Source: Daldinia sp. FL1419 (Eukaryota; Ascomycota; Sordariomycetes; Xylariales; Hypoxylaceae). From it: a DNA stretch of 64,000 bases. Position 1 is the stretch's first letter; the number at the start of each line of letters is the position of its first letter. Under the pieces are notes generated by a model, which was not told where the DNA came from, did no database searches, and saw nothing but the letters and a program-made list of their open reading frames with translations. Positions 19,774 to 33,313 of the stretch are shown one piece after another. Location of the stretch: NCBI GenBank assembly GCA_025201765.1, contig MU623478.1, forward strand, positions 1-64,000, given 5' to 3'. Both the position numbers and the translations under genes were made by a program.

Positions 19774-22700
19774 TCATTCCAAACCTTCACCTAAAACAAT
19801 TCGCACGAGCTCCAACTGCTCTACAACCTTTTCCTCAAGTTTGCTCTCGAAATCCCTGCCCTTGTTCCGCTCCGACGGTGGCATGCTTCTCCACTCCGCC
19901 TCACGCGGCCCGAGGGTCACCAACCTCTCCCTTAGGAGCTTCCGCCGGTCTATCCAGAACTCGATGCTCTCCAGGAGAGCCGACGAGTCCCATTCCACCG
20001 CCGGGATATCCCTAGCGTTATTAGCGCGTAGGGCACCCAGTACGCGTGTCATAAGAGCTAATGAGTGAATCTCGGTCACCGATAAAAGTGTAAGATAGTC
20101 ACGGTCGTTACGGTCTCGCCTTCGACTATCGCTAGGGGGTTCAAACCTATCGACGCTAGATTGCATGAGATTAGGGAATTGGTTGAGCACGTATGCGACT
20201 TCGGGAGCGATCGTAGTGCCCAGTGCCGTCAGAATGTTGAGGAGCAAGGGAACGATACCCTTGGCCCATATGCTGTAGCACCGTTGTAGTCCAACCGAGT
20301 CAGCAAAGGGCTTCACGTTTGCCCGTCGAAGATAATTAGCCAAGCTAGCTGTCGTAATATGGTTGAGTAAGCCATCGCACGCCAATTGCTCCGCTACCTG
20401 CGGCAAAGTAGATAATTCTAGTAGAAAAAGCATTGATAGCTCTCCATATATAGGATCGCCCTGGTCAGCGAGCTTGTCTGCCCATGAATACAGAGATACT
20501 GCGGCTTGTACAGCCTCGTGGGCAGTCAAGATATTGAGTATTTGCGTTTGGTTTTGGTCCATTCCTGGGATGCAAAGACAAGCTTGTAAGATGGCATTAA
20601 GAAGGGCAAAGTCGCTTGGCGAGACGGATGGGTCTGCATCGTGGACTAAAGACACTAGAGTCCGGAACCCCCTGACAGCAGTGATGTCGATAATGCCCAA
20701 AATAGTCTGGATAACTGCTGCGGCAGATGTAGGACTCCCGTGCTTATCGGAAGACGCAATCGCCGCCAGCGATCGAACTTGAGCTCTCAATGTGACGTAT
20801 AAAAGCTTGAGAAGTGTCCTGTATAAAGAGATGTTCTCTGGGCCGTACGGCTCTTGAATGCCACTGACCGTTGCCCACAAGGCTGTCAAAAGCTGAGTGA
20901 TATCACCAGATGATGGAGCGCTATCAACAACTCTTTGCACGAGCATTAGAGCCAAGTTCACCCGTGATTCGGCAAGGCGCTCAAACACATGGTCGTGAGT
21001 TTGTGTCTCTTCGTTTGCTTCTAGGCATTGCTTAGCAACCTGAAGAGACTGCTTTTTGAGAGTGTCGTTGCTCGGTAGACAGTTGCTTAGTTCAAGCAGT
21101 AGGAACTCCCAAGCATGGTAAAGACTCTATACCTGAGTTAGTGATAACTCAACCCGGATTTGAAGAAGGAAAAAAAAAAAAAAGACTTACAATTTGAGCG
21201 TCGACTAGCGACAGGTTAGCATTGGCCTTCTCCATCTCGCTTCTAAACCCGTTACTCCGAGGACCAACCCAGCCTGAGTCGAACGCAAGTAGCTTATCCG
21301 CAAAACCTAGGGCATAATAAAAGCCGACTCCTAAGGTTCGAGGTTCGAGTAGGGTCCTCTTGAAGTTATCCAGAGTGCAGCCAGGATACTGGTTGCTGAA
21401 ATTGCGAGCGTAATTTACTTGAAGACCTCTGTTATAACCGGAGACAGCCACGCCGTCTCGTAGATAGTAGTCCATATCATGCGTTAGTTCATTAGCGAAT
21501 GCATTGGCTTGACCTATCTGTCGAAGGTGAAAGAGTTGCATAGCGAATATCTCGGCGATATATGCAGCGATCCGTGCTTCATTACATGCTCGTAATACAT
21601 TTGACTTGGAAGTAACGGACGACGGCTTGAGGCCTCGTACGAACTTTCGGAGTTCCGTTAGAAAGTTGGTGTTCTTTTGCAGGGTGAAAATAGTCCACGG
21701 CCAGAAGTTTTGGGCTGAGGTAATGAAATCTAAAATCGAGAGAATTTCTGACTCCTCAATCTCAGATATGGATCCAAGCCTGTTGAGAGCAGAAGTGAGT
21801 ACCGAACTTGGAGATGCTTCTGCTGCTTTTCCAGGGCCGTTCCTAGCATCACGTGGCGTTTTCCCTGTAAGAAGACAGTTCGCCATCCACTGCTGTCTAT
21901 TTCTAACAATAGCCGAGAAGAATCGCCAAATTGCATTAACTTCCTGGGATTGGTCGAACGGCTTATCGAGAGTTGACAACAGTTGAATAAACGAACGGGA
22001 CGTCTGGGGACCAAGATATCCAAGTAAAGAAGCGGGCTCCCCAGTGCTTTTGCCGGAACTAATTACTAAGGCTTCCAGGAGCTCGATAGCTGGGCCCCTA
22101 AAAGTATCATGGCATGCACAAACACGAGCAACAAATGGCGTTGCCTTGAACAACTGATGCTCAACTATAGTCGAGGAATGATCGAAGAAATTCGCTACTC
22201 TCACCAGGTTCTTCGCAAATCCGAGCACCGCTTTCGTCTGCATACGAAAGGCTTCAGACTTATTTGCGTATACGGTAGAACCATATGGTTGTGTTGCCGT
22301 AACCAGGGTTACAAGAAGCGGTTGGATACGGAGACTGCCAGCTGACGGCGCAAGGAAGCTTTCCAAAACACATCTTGCAGCTGGCTCCAACGCCGACATC
22401 AAGAATGTCTTCGAATTTATGTCATCCATGCTGAATGTATAATATATGGTTTTGTCCAGGATCGGTACCAGGTCACGTACAAGGACCATACGATCTAGAT
22501 CGGACAAAAATCTCCATGTCGACGAACTCTCCAGAATGTCCATCGATGCCCGTACAATGGACAAGGAAATCTGGGATATTATTTTATCTGACACCCCTAA
22601 CCATATATCTTGGGTGGGCTTCTGCCTAGAATTTGCTTTTACACCCGTTTTACGTCGCACCGAACTCTCCATGGCACTGTCAATAAGACCGGAGAAGAGG

Positions 22701-25456
22701 CGGACAGCGGACATCAGGAAATCTAGTCGGACGGCAGACAGGTCGAGGTTCCCAACCAGTCTGGCGAGTCGACCTCCTTGACTTTGATTGCCAAGAATCG
22801 TACACCGCGACATATATGACCAGACCCTGCCCGGGCATATCGGCAGAACAGCGTGAAGGAATTGTAGGCAAGCCGCTACAGCGGCCAACGAATCATTTTC
22901 TGTATTTTCGTCTAGGAGAACGTCCAGTGTATCACAAACAACTGATATAATATCTTTAGTTCGTGATAATGCTCGGCTAGCTTCACCCACAATAGCTAGC
23001 GCAGCTTCTAGGGGACCCTCGGCTGGCCTTTGATTTATTACGCATTCTGTGCGAACGAGTGTGGCAAGAAGCGATACTGCCTCGGCAGTCTCTTCTGTGG
23101 TAAGTTTTCCAAGTTCCAAATTGTATTTGCCCACGACAAGGTTTGCGTCCAGTCTCTTTCCAAGCAGAGCCAAGGCGGAATGCCCATACTCTACTTGCAC
23201 AATCCTCCCTTCGTCTACGAGGAACCGACCGTAGGTGCCCGCTGGTATTATGAAAGATTCCTCCTCCGCGGCTATTCGCCTCCGGCCCGTTACAGGGGCA
23301 AGAAGAGGGAAATCATCCAGAAACTGGAAGCTGTTAGAATTATCCTCCTCGTAGGCAAGCTGATATTGGTTGAAATCGTCTGGTAGAGTAAATGTAAGTG
23401 TCGGCGTTTTTTGAAGGAGCCCCAAAATCTGCGCACGACTAGTAGTATTGGTATGCGGAGAATAAAGGATCCGGCACAGGGTAACGAATGGGATGAATTC
23501 GTAGGGGAAGCGGTTCAACGCCTGGTGAAAGTAGCTTTCAAGGATGAGCTCGTCGTTCAAGGCCAATGTAATGACATCCTGTTCCACAGAAGTAGTGCGA
23601 AACTTTGCGAGGTCCCAGTAGCCTTGGCCACCGGATAGCAATGCTATTAGAGCGTAGACCGGCTCCGACTTATACCCTACGAAAGGAAAAGTGACTCGAA
23701 GCAAGTCTAAAAATGCGTATCTCATACGGGAACCAACCGAATCAGGAAATATTGCGTTGTCTGAGGTCCCGAGGTAAGAGGACATGGCAGCAATGACATC
23801 GTAAACACGCCCCTGATCCGTTGCCACAACCGCGAGCACCTGGGCCCTTTTAAAATCCCGGTCTAAGTTCTTATTAATGAGGAAATCATCATATCTCCGC
23901 TTGTCAATTGTCGTGATACTCCCCGCAGAATTTCTCCTCCCTAGAGACGGGGCCATCTGAGTAGTCGAATCATAGTTTTCGACGGCCTTTTCATTTTGAA
24001 TTGCATCCCGTCTCTCTGCGCGTTCTTGGTAGGATGAAAACATGGCATGTACTACTGGCACCCAGGCGAATAAAACCGGAATTGCGTATAGTGAGTTTTG
24101 GTCGACGAAGCCTTCCAGCACGTCGTGAATTTGTTCGAGAGCATTTGAAGAAGCAAGGAATTCTTCGTCTGTATTCAATTCTACTTCTCCTTCGAAAAAA
24201 CTCATCATCCGAGGAAGGTTTATAATCGAGAGAGAGATGACACAGGTTAGACACTGCAACGGAACGGCCAAGTCTGATATGCTTCTTGGGAACTAGAAAC
24301 GTTGTTAGTAAAGGCGTAAATTCATGGTGATAGCAATCCGAGTAACTTACCCCCTGAAGCTGTTCCAAGAAACCTAGGGTGTTGGCGAGCGAGAACCATT
24401 GCTGAGCGAGTTGAGCGGACACGAAAACATCGCTGGACAAATCCAGAAGCTGGAAAACGATGGCCATCCGGTGAAGGGCTTCCGTAAGCCATGTCTGAAC
24501 CCATCTCTCGTTAAGCTCCTCTGTCAACAAGATCTTGTCCTCCACCATCGTGTCAAGAGGGGCTTGGGAACGTGTGATAGAATCCGGCAGTAAACCCAAA
24601 TATTGAGTGACGAGGGCATGGAAGGTCTTGGTTGGAGTATCATTCGGAGATTTCTGGGGCTGCTTAGGAGACATGCCATATGCCTTGAGATACGACTTTC
24701 GAATTGCCTCTGACGTTTCGGTTTGCGGTGAAAAGGGCATGCTCTCTTGCAAAACCAAGGTAAAAATGTAATCGTTGGTGGCGGCATAACAACGACATTC
24801 CTCGAGGTAAGTCTGGAATATACGCTGCTTCCTACTCTCAGGCTTCTCGAAGTTGGCCTGTATGTCGGCAGCGTCGAGCGTGCTTCCAATGTTAAAACCA
24901 GGGAGGATATTGGTGGTCTGCGCATTCGAGGCACCTGCACCTTCGCGTAGGCTCGCAACATCTTGATTAGAGATGGGACCTAAAAGTTGGTCGCGTGGAC
25001 GTGATTGGAATTCGATAACAACTACTCGAAGGGCAGCGATCTCGTTTATGCGAGCATTCTTGCTCAACCAGAGGGTATCCTCTTTAATGACATTGATGTC
25101 GTACTTGTCATTGGGGGTAGGAGTTACTTGAATAGCAGCAGTTTTCTTAACAAACGCTGCATTATGAGGGCTCTTGTCGCTCGGCGGATCGAAGGCAGAA
25201 CCGGGTTGGGTAATGAAGGATTGAACCAGGGGATCAGTGAGATAGTCGACGACAGCAGAACTGCTCTGTCGATGACCAGAAGGGTCTGTCAGTGCCGAAG
25301 CTAACAACTTCCACGATCTATAAAAGCAATTGAAGAACGAGGTTAGCGGATTATAATAGTTTATAAGAAGTATTCAACCTACAAGACGACAGTTTCGCCC
25401 TTCAAGCAGGGCTCCAAAGGAGGTAAATAAACATGGTCAGATAGTGATTCTGCCAT
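19774..25456 (-). CDS. NUP192: Nucleoporin Nup192 (Nup205 family)
   Basis: Complement of join(19774..21126, 21191..24292, 24351..25317, 25383..25456), about 1831 aa, in the size range of fungal Nup192. All four exons join in frame with GT...AG introns of 58-65 nt. The N-terminus reads MAESLSDHVYLPPLEPCLKG and then SWKLLASALTDPSGHRQSS. The remainder is a very long all-helical solenoid without catalytic motifs, typical of the inner-ring nucleoporins. Segments such as ALGFADKLLAFDSGWVGPRS and YHAWEFLLLELSNCLPSND fit the family. Nup192 is a scaffold of the inner ring of the nuclear pore complex and binds Nup53/Nic96 and Nup145N. The gene is divergent from TrpC. I am sure of the family from its overall character, not from an alignment. 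Confidence 0.85.
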
Positions 25457-26400
25457 TGCTGCAGCTATCAGCAGGCAATGCGCAGGTGACTGTGCATCGA
25501 ATGCATGTGAGTTAGCAAAATACGAGAAGCTATTTAGCTCTTCGCTGAGACGCGATTTTAAAAAGAAGTCAAAAATCGCAAAATCACTGGGTTGCTAAGT
25601 TGCTGCTCCTTCATTAGAGCTTTCTACGGGATACTAACATAAAAAAGAATGTTCAGCGTCAGAGCTTCCGAACGTGCATGTAGGTACCAGCTAAGTACGG
25701 TTGACCCACCTAAAAAGTACTACGTACCTACTATGTATCGTATCGTACAATACCTAGTTAATACTAAATGCAACAACCGCGCGCAGGTACGCGTTATCTG
25801 GTTAGAGTTAGCGCACCTTATACCTGTAGCCCACCTAGGATATGTACCTTTTGGAGTAAGGCAAGCCACATGCCCACCGGATGTGGCAATTGCCTTGGAT
25901 ATCCGATGTTTTATTTTGTTTTGTCGATAGTTACCTAACGTTAAGTTATGGCAAAGAGGTACTAAAGATAGATGCATTTTAGCTTCAGCCTTATTAGTTA
26001 ACCCTTTTGGAGGGGCTAGTTATGGAATTCTGCCACTTTAGGTTGTCATACCTTAGGTACCTCCGATCCCCGGAAATAATTACAAAGTAATTGTTTGCAT
26101 GTACAACATAAAAGTCCAATCGAGAAAGCCAGTAGAGTACTAGAGTGGGATTTCTCGAATACTGTCGGATATTTTGTTTGTTTCCCACGTTAATACTGTC
26201 TCCCATTTTTGTCCGAAGAGTGAAATTGTGATTCAAAAAATCGAGATACCTTCATTTCCAAACTGATTAATAGAAGAGTTATCCCACTCTAACGTATTAT
26301 TTTTTTAAAAAAAAAATTTCATAGACTAAACAAAGAATCAAGACACAAGATCAAAGAAGACAATAAACGAAGACCACCAAACGAGGACCAAGTAAAAACC
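25457..26400. promoter_or_regulatory. Divergent promoter region Nup192 / TrpC
   Basis: 944 bp between the two start codons. It contains several copies of the AGGTACC/CCTAGG-type word (25680-25860, 26048-26065) and A/T homopolymer tracts (26301-26320) upstream of TrpC. I looked for a TGASTCA cross-pathway-control site and saw no perfect copy. Confidence 0.4.
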
Positions 26401-28772
26401 ATGGCCGCGACATTGGACATCATTGATCACTCCCCTCATCATCCCGATCCGTCACCTCCCATTCCTACCGCTTCGAACCTCATTCTTATAGACAACTACG
26501 ACTCCTTTACCTGGAACGTATACCAATACCTTGTCCTCGAAGGCGCCAAAGTCACCGTATACCGAAACGACCAAATCACGCTCGATGAACTAATAGCCAA
26601 GAAGCCAACACAGCTCGTCGTCAGCCCCGGTCCAGGTCACCCCAGCTCCGACTCTGGAGTTAGCCGAGATGCCATCAGACACTTTGCGGGAAAGATCCCC
26701 ATATTTGGTGTTTGCATGGGACAGTGAGTTGAAATGCGATCCCTCTCAAACATCATTTTTTGCTTAGCCGGTTACCTAACTCGAATTTATCTAGGCAGTG
26801 CATTTTCGAAGTGTACGGCGGCGATGTAAAGTCTGCTGGAGAAATCCTTCACGGCAAGACCTCGCCATTGGCCCATGATTCCAAGGGCGTCTATGCGGGA
26901 ATGGCCCAAGGCCTTCCTGTCACGAGATATCATTCGCTTGCAGGTACCCATGTTACTCTACCGCAATGCCTCGAAGTCACTTCCTGGATACCCAAGGACG
27001 ACGGCTCAAAAGGTGTCATAATGGGTGTGCGCCATAAGGAGTATACGGTCGAAGGCGTCCAATTTCACCCCGAGAGTATTCTGTCAGCGGATGGTCGGGT
27101 TATGATCAAAAACTTCCTACACATGCAAGGGGGTACTTGGGCCGAGAATGAACAACTACAGAAAGAAGCGCAAGTCAACGGTGTCGCGAAAAACATCGAA
27201 ACCGCAACCCCTAAAAAGAACAACATATTACAACAAATATATGCGCGCAGGAAGGAAGCCGTGGCAGCCCAGAAGGAGATCCCGTCACAACGCCCGAGAG
27301 ACCTCGAAGCTGCATACGAGCTCAACGCCGCTCCCCCTCAGATATCGTTCGCCGACCGCTTGCGTCAGACTCCATTCGATGTCTCTCTTATGGCCGAGAT
27401 TAAGCGAGGCTCGCCCTCGAAAGGCATATTTGCCCTCGACATCGATGCGCCATCACAAGCGAAAAAATACGCTCTCGCAGGGGCTAGCGTTATCTCTGTG
27501 CTTACGGAGCCAGACTGGTTCAAGGGCAGCATCGAGGATCTCCGTGCAGTACGGCAAGTGTTAGATAGCATGCCCAATCGACCCGCAGTGCTACGTAAGG
27601 AGTTCATCTTCGAGGAGTACCAAATCCTAGAGGCGCGGCTCGCTGGTGCCGATACCGTCCTTCTCATTGTCAAAATGCTCGATGTAGAGTTACTCACACG
27701 TCTTTACAAGTACTCTCTATCTCTAGGGATGGAGCCCCTAGTTGAGGTTCAGAACGCAGAGGAGATGAACACTGCTGTTAAGCTAGGCGCTAAGGTTATT
27801 GGTGTCAACAACCGCAACTTGGAGTCCTTTGAGGTTGACCTAGGTACCACTAGCAGGCTACGTAGTCTCGTACCAAAGGAGACTATCATATGCGCCCTTA
27901 GCGGCATTAACACCTACGACGACGTAGTCGCAAACCACAAGGACGGTGTCAACGCTATCCTAGTGGGCGAAGCTATTATGCGCGCGCCTGACGCAAGGCA
28001 ATTTATTCAGCAGCTTTGCGCCGGTCAAACAACCGCCCAGCAAACCCCCAAGCCCAACCCCCTCCTCGTCAAGATCTGCGGTACACGTACTCCCGAGGGT
28101 GCCCTAGCTGCCGCTGAGGCTGGTGCGGATTTAATCGGCATGATCCTCGTGCCGGGACGAAAACGTACCGTAAGCGATGAGGTCGCAAAGGCTATCTCCA
28201 AAGCAGTCCACGACTTCTCTCGATCAGACTCACGAGCGTCTATTTCACCTATCCCCAGCAATGTCGCCAGCGACTTCTTCGCATCGGCATCCCGCAAACT
28301 TACTCTTCCCAGCCGCCCTCTCCTCGTCGGCGTATTCCAAAACCAACCCCTGGATGAGATTCTCGAGCTGCAAAAACGCTATTCTCTCGACGCTGTACAA
28401 CTTCACGGCCGCGAACCCGTCGAATGGGCACGCGCGATACCGGTCCCCGTGCTGCGGCGCTTCGAGCCGGGTGAGCCCGGGCTCGGAGCCCGTGGGTACC
28501 ACGTCGCGCCCCTATTCGATTCGGGATCCGGCTCGGGGCAATTACTCGACGCTGTCGACGTAAAGGCAGCACTAGCAAAGGACCCCGAACTACGCGTCGT
28601 TCTGGCAGGAGGCTTGGCACCGGAGAATGTGGCGGATGTGGTGTATGCCGCTGGAGAGGATGGCAGCCGGATCGTTGGTGTCGATGTAAGCAGCGGTGTT
28701 GAGGGTACGGATGGTCAGCAGAGCTTGGATCGGATACGGGATTTCGTTACGAAGGCTAAAGCTATTAGGTAG
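26401..28772 (+). CDS. trpC: Trifunctional tryptophan biosynthesis protein TrpC
   Basis: Two exons, 26401..26723 and 26795..28772, give 766 aa. The first third is a class I glutamine amidotransferase (subunit II of anthranilate synthase): LIDNYDSFTWNVYQYL at about 30, SPGPGHP, nucleophile Cys105 in GVCMGQ, and FHPES. Next is indole-3-glycerol-phosphate synthase (about 285-515) with MAEIKRGSPSKG, LRKEFI and GVNNRNLE. Last is phosphoribosylanthranilate isomerase (about 530-766) with VKICGTRTPEGA, VGVFQNQP, VQLHGREP and VDVSSGVEG. This G-C-F fusion is standard in filamentous ascomycetes. It supplies ammonia to anthranilate synthase (TrpE, not in this window) and catalyses the isomerase and synthase steps. 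The ATG context is strong (ACCATGG). All key residues that I can recognise are present. Confidence 0.97.
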
Positions 28773-29163
28773 ATACCTAGAGAAGAAAATAGAAGAATAA
28801 GATTGAAATTGAAGAGAGAAAAGAGAATACTAGTTGGTCATGGAGAGGTACTTAAGATATCACGGCAGTGCGACAGGGAAGGATATAAGACAAGGTGAGG
28901 TAGGTGCCCAAGGGACAAAATTAAAAATATAAAGTATTGCGATTTTCGTCATTATCGAAGTGTTCGCGTGACCTCATGACTTCGTAGCTATGTAGATGAC
29001 TTCCTATTCCTCGCAGCCCGTTCACCTCTCTGTCCCGATTATGCTTCGCCTACTCTTAGCGCAATATCGAACGCAGAGCGCAGCTAACCAATCACCGTTC
29101 TAATACGGATATCTCGTGGTAGTAAACCTATCCCATCGCAATAGCAGACAAAGCAACCATACC
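28773..29163. other. Convergent spacer TrpC / DUF4211 gene
   Basis: About 390 bp between two stop codons. AT-rich 3' UTR-like sequence follows TrpC. No gene is seen. Confidence 0.5.
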
Positions 29164-31132
29164 CTAACGAAACCGTCCCCGACTCCTCGTAGTAGTCTTA
29201 TTGCGCGCGCTCTCAAGGGTACTCTTAAAGTCCTTATACAGGGCAGCCACAATGCCCTTTTCGCGCCAGCCATCCACGATATTATTTGCCAAATCGCGAC
29301 GCTTGCGAGCCTTCAGCCGCTCGCGTTCCTTAAGCTTATTCGCAGTCATCCAGCCATCGTCTTGAAGACGCTCCTCGACCCATTCTTTCAGGGCGTGCTT
29401 CCAGTGAAGGAGGCTGTGTGCCGTTTCGGCGTTGCTACAGCATACGACGCCTACGTGCCATTCGCGTGTTACAGGGGGTAGGGTCATGCCTTGGGTGTCG
29501 ACGGAGCCGGCGTCGGAGTCATTACTATCCTCCGTGTCGGATTCGACGTCTGCTAGAGTACTCTTGTAGTAAGGATGTCCTTGGAAGATGATTCGGAAAG
29601 AGGCAGGGTGATTACTTCGACCGCAGGCGTCACACGTATCATACAAACCGGCGCTTCTCTCGGATCGGTCCATTTCATAGGCCTCCATCTTGGGCCTACC
29701 TTTGAGTGTGCGGTAGAACTCGGGTTTCCAAGCAGCCGAGGCGAATTTGGAGGATGCGAGGGCGCGGACCTCGTCATCTAGTTTGCGCCAGGCGTTGTTG
29801 TAGACAGGATCATTACGTTCGAACGCGGGGTTGATGCGGTTGTGAACTAGCCACTCTATAACAACCGGGAATTGGTCTTTGAGTGGCCTATGCGCTTGCG
29901 CCGTGAATTCCAAAGGAATATCCAGATTCGCAGGAGCTCCTAAGGGAGCATCATCGTCATCGGAAATAAAATCCTCTAGATCCTTGTCATCATCATATCC
30001 TTCTTCGCCTTGTCCATCTTCAAAACCATCCCGGTTTATCTCCACAACCCCCTTTTCTTTTCGTTGTCGTCGCTTAGTAGGCTTTTCCTCTTTTGCTTCT
30101 TCAACCTCAGACTCCTCGTCATCAAACTCCTTTAGAGCAACAAATTCTTCTTCGGAATCCGTATCGTAAATTCCGCGCTTCTCTCCATCGGAATCTTCTT
30201 CCGAGGACGTTAGTTTTTCGATCCTCTCGCCAGCTCTTCGGCGGCGAAGTAATTCCATCTTCTTCTGTTTTTCAGTACGATGGCGCTTTGGTGCAGCCCT
30301 TCTTGTAGGAGAAAAGGAGACAAGCAAAGTTGGTCTCTTGAGACGGCCAGGAGTTGAGGCTGATGTCTTCCTCTTTTTTACTGGAGAAACGTCTGAGTCG
30401 CTAGAGCCCTCAAGTTCAATAAATTTCGGACGAGGGCGTTTTAACGAGCTAGGCGGGACAATAGGACTGTCATCATCATCGTCCTCGTCCTCGTCGTCTG
30501 AGAGGACAACAGGACGTCGGCGTTTCAGTGCGGAGGGGGGAGCAATAGGCTCATCGTCGTCTTCATCGTCATCATCACCAATGACAGTATTTCGAAGTCT
30601 AGTTGAGACCGACTGTGATGATTTGACAGGGGCATTGTCCTCTTCTCCTTGGCTCGGTTTCCCAGTCTCTGAGTCGGAGTCATCACCCACGATTATGTGC
30701 TTAGAGCCATGAAGTCTCGGCATGAAGCTTGCCGGAGGTGGCTTACTCGGTGAGGACGCATTTTGTGGAAGCCCTGTTTGATAATAAGTATTGTGATTTT
30801 ACAAACTAGTTCGTTTGCCATTCCATCTTTTGCATAGCAGATATGATTTGGAGCGATTTCCCCTCGAAAAGAAAGGCACGTATGTAAAATAGTTTATAAA
30901 TAACAAAGAACAAATACATACCTGCGGTAGGCTGTAATTTACTCTGCCTCTTCTTGGAGCGGCCCGGAGTACGAGTCGGCTGCATGGCCGGGGGTGTATG
31001 GCCTAGGCTACGGCTCACATTCGTATCCTTGGAATAACGTACATTCGCAGGAGCAGCTTGGCTCGGAGAGATCGAGGTTCCAGCAGGCTCGAGCGTAAGT
31101 TGAGTCTGACGTTTTTTATTCTTACGAGCCAT
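29164..31132 (-). CDS. DUF4211-domain nuclear-type protein
   Basis: Complement of join(29164..30773, 30922..31132), 606 aa, with a 148-nt intron in phase 1. The N-terminal 70 residues are basic and Ser/Thr/Pro-rich (MARKNKKRQTQLTLEPAG; GRSKKRQSK). A long acidic Asp/Glu/Ser and Lys/Arg-rich disordered part follows, with an imperfect internal duplication of the type DDE-(P/S)I(A/V)PPS(A/S)LKR(R/P)RP. The C-terminal third matches my memory of DUF4211: HRPLKDQFPVVIEWLVHNRI, then a CDACGRSNHPASFRI motif (paired Cys plus Cys/His, possibly metal-binding), WHVGVVCCSNAE, and a basic helical tail. Composition suggests a chromatin or nuclear factor; no biochemical function is established to my knowledge. 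An in-frame upstream ATG at 31234 is possible but gives a non-conserved-looking leader. Confidence 0.8.
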
Positions 31133-32368
31133 GCTACGCCGTTGCGATGCGTTATCGATCCAAGAGGTGTGAAAACAATAATAGAGGGAAACAGATGTAT
31201 TAGTGCGTTTCAGCGCCGTAATAGTCCGGGACAATGTTTTCTTTAGAATAGATGCCCCAGGTGACGCTAATAAACGTCTAGGTTAGGAGGTGTGTGATTA
31301 AGAGGCTTGTGAGCCCGTTACCAGATTTCCATATAAGAAATATGACCTAGTGGCGAAGGAGTGCAAATTAAATAAATAACCCGGGCGAGATCCCAAATAG
31401 GGTCCGGAATTTGAACAAGCACCAGGATTTAGCAAATAAAAGCCTAAAGAATCTTAGTGGCCGAGAATAAGGTGCTGAGCAGATAAAGAGATGAAAGCTG
31501 CTTGAAACCTGAAAAAGCCTGAAGAATTACGCGTCGCACTGAAAATCACGTTGTCGACCATTTCCGCGAAGTCACGTGGCCACCCAATTAAGCTCTACAT
31601 TACCTACCTCAGTACCTACCTCAGTACCTACCTGCTTACTATGGTAAGTACATAGGTATATGAGGCATGACCATAGGTAGTAAGAGGTACCCAAAAGGTA
31701 AGTAAGTAAATAGGTAGGCAGGCACATATCACTTCCTACCCGCCCGAAAACGCCATTACCTTAAACGGGCAACTCAGATATAGTCTCTATAATCGGAGAT
31801 AACCCTGTTAATATATCAAATCTATATAGGTACCTATGTAATTACCTACCTACCTAGCTTAGATACATGACGTTTCATATAGCAGGTAACTCAAAGAAAA
31901 AAAGCCTCGGAAGATTCCCAAAAGTTACAACAAGCCGACGCAAATAGGTACACATAAATCACTTTCAGCAGCTCTACAACATGTTTCAACACTTCTATTC
32001 GCAATATTAGTTTTTTTAGTTTTTTGTTTTTTTTGCTTCTTTGGGGAGAGGATCGGGGTTGTATTCATTGTAAGTGTGTGAATGTGAAGTGTTTCGCAGG
32101 GGACAATATGTCGTGACTAAGTTATTGGGGAAGTTGGTGCTCGATCCACCCGTGGACTATCTAGTTGTCTCTCTTCCTCTCTCGTCGTAATCATTACCGT
32201 CCATCGCTGCTCTGTAAATCCTTCAAGGACATGCCCTACTGTCCAAATCTTCCGTAGCGGAGCACTTGCTCTATGCATTCACCATGCAGGGAATATAAGT
32301 GATTCGAAGTCCACAGCACCCAACGGGTTTCGGGCGCACACCATCATCGACGTCGTGCATACCGCACA
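31133..32368. other. Intergenic region rich in ACCTACCT words
   Basis: No gene is seen. The region carries many tetranucleotide-like ACCT/AGGT words (31600-31860) and a 12-bp tandem repeat at 31601-31634. The first 150 bp are the probable DUF4211 promoter. The 3' end of the RanBP1 gene lies at 32369. Confidence 0.5.
31601..31634. repeat. 12-bp tandem repeat
   Basis: Unit TACCTACCTCAG, almost three copies in direct tandem. It is part of the general enrichment of TACC words in this intergenic region. Confidence 0.85.
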
Positions 32369-33313
32369 TCACGAGGAAGCGGCTGCCTCCTCCTTCTTTT
32401 CTTCAGTCTTGGACTCGGGCTCCTCTGTCTTGCTAACCTCAGCCTTGGCCTGGGCAAAGACAGCCTCGTTCTCCTTCTGGGCCTTGAGCCAAGCCTCCTT
32501 AAACAGTTGAGCATCTAAGACGGGTATTAGTATATATATATAACGGGAGTAGAGTGGAACTAAAGCTTACTCTCGGCATTAGCTACGCGAACGGAGACAG
32601 TAATAGCCTCAGGTTCACCCTCGCTAACATCAGCACCCACGTTCCAGAGCCAAGCACGGTCACTGGTGGACATGGGGGCGATCGTCATCTCGGGGGTAAC
32701 TAAAGATTCAGTATATTAGTACACTGTATAGCGGATACAAGATAAAGAGTAGGGCAAAACGTACTGTAGTGGTTGGCGCAAACTTTGAGGGTCTTGTCTC
32801 GTCGCATCACTAGACGAATCTTGCCGTTCTCCTTGTGCTTCAGCAGACGAAGAGGCCCAGTACCACGCTCCTTCCATTCTCCCTTGCCCGAGGAGTCTTG
32901 GGTGAACTTGAACATCTTGCATCGCATGTTGAATATCTCCTCCTCGGATTCCTCGTGAGTGACGGTCTTGACTTTCTCGGTAAGCTTGTGGACGGGCTCG
33001 AAGTGGACATCCTCCGACTCGGGAGCCACTTCTTCCTATACAGATAAATGCAGTTAGCGCTTATTACAGCAGACCAGAAAGGACACTCAAGTATGCTTAT
33101 TCATACCTCGTCGTCGCCCTTCGCGGCGGCGGCAGCCTCTCGTTGGGCCTTGGCGCTACCGGAAACATCACCGCGGTCATCGTCCTCCTTCTTCTCCTTC
33201 TTTGCGCCGCCACCAAACATGGAGAAGACAGACGAAGAGGTGAGAGGCTTGGTCTCGGTCTCGGCAGGCTTGGTCTCGCCGACCTTAGGCTCGGTGTTCT
33301 CTGTTGAGCTCAT
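32369..33313 (-). CDS. Ran-specific GTPase-activating protein / RanBP1-type
   Basis: Complement of join(32369..32514, 32571..32699, 32765..33035, 33107..33313), 250 aa. The N-terminal 70 residues are charged and disordered (MSSTENTEPKVGETKPAETE). A Ran-binding domain follows: DVHFEPVHKLTEKVKTVTHE, then FKFTQDSSGKGEWKERGTGP, LLKHKENGKIRLVMRRDKTL, KVCANHYI and a WLWN segment near DRAWLWNVGADVSEGEP. EWKERGTG and RRDKTLKVCANH are classic RanBD motifs. The acidic/Lys-rich C-terminus closes the protein. RanBP1 (Yrb1) binds Ran-GTP and, with RanGAP, promotes disassembly of export complexes in the cytoplasm; it cooperates functionally with the nuclear pore. All four exons join in frame. A long T/A homopolymer block lies upstream (33430-33465). 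Confidence 0.93.
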
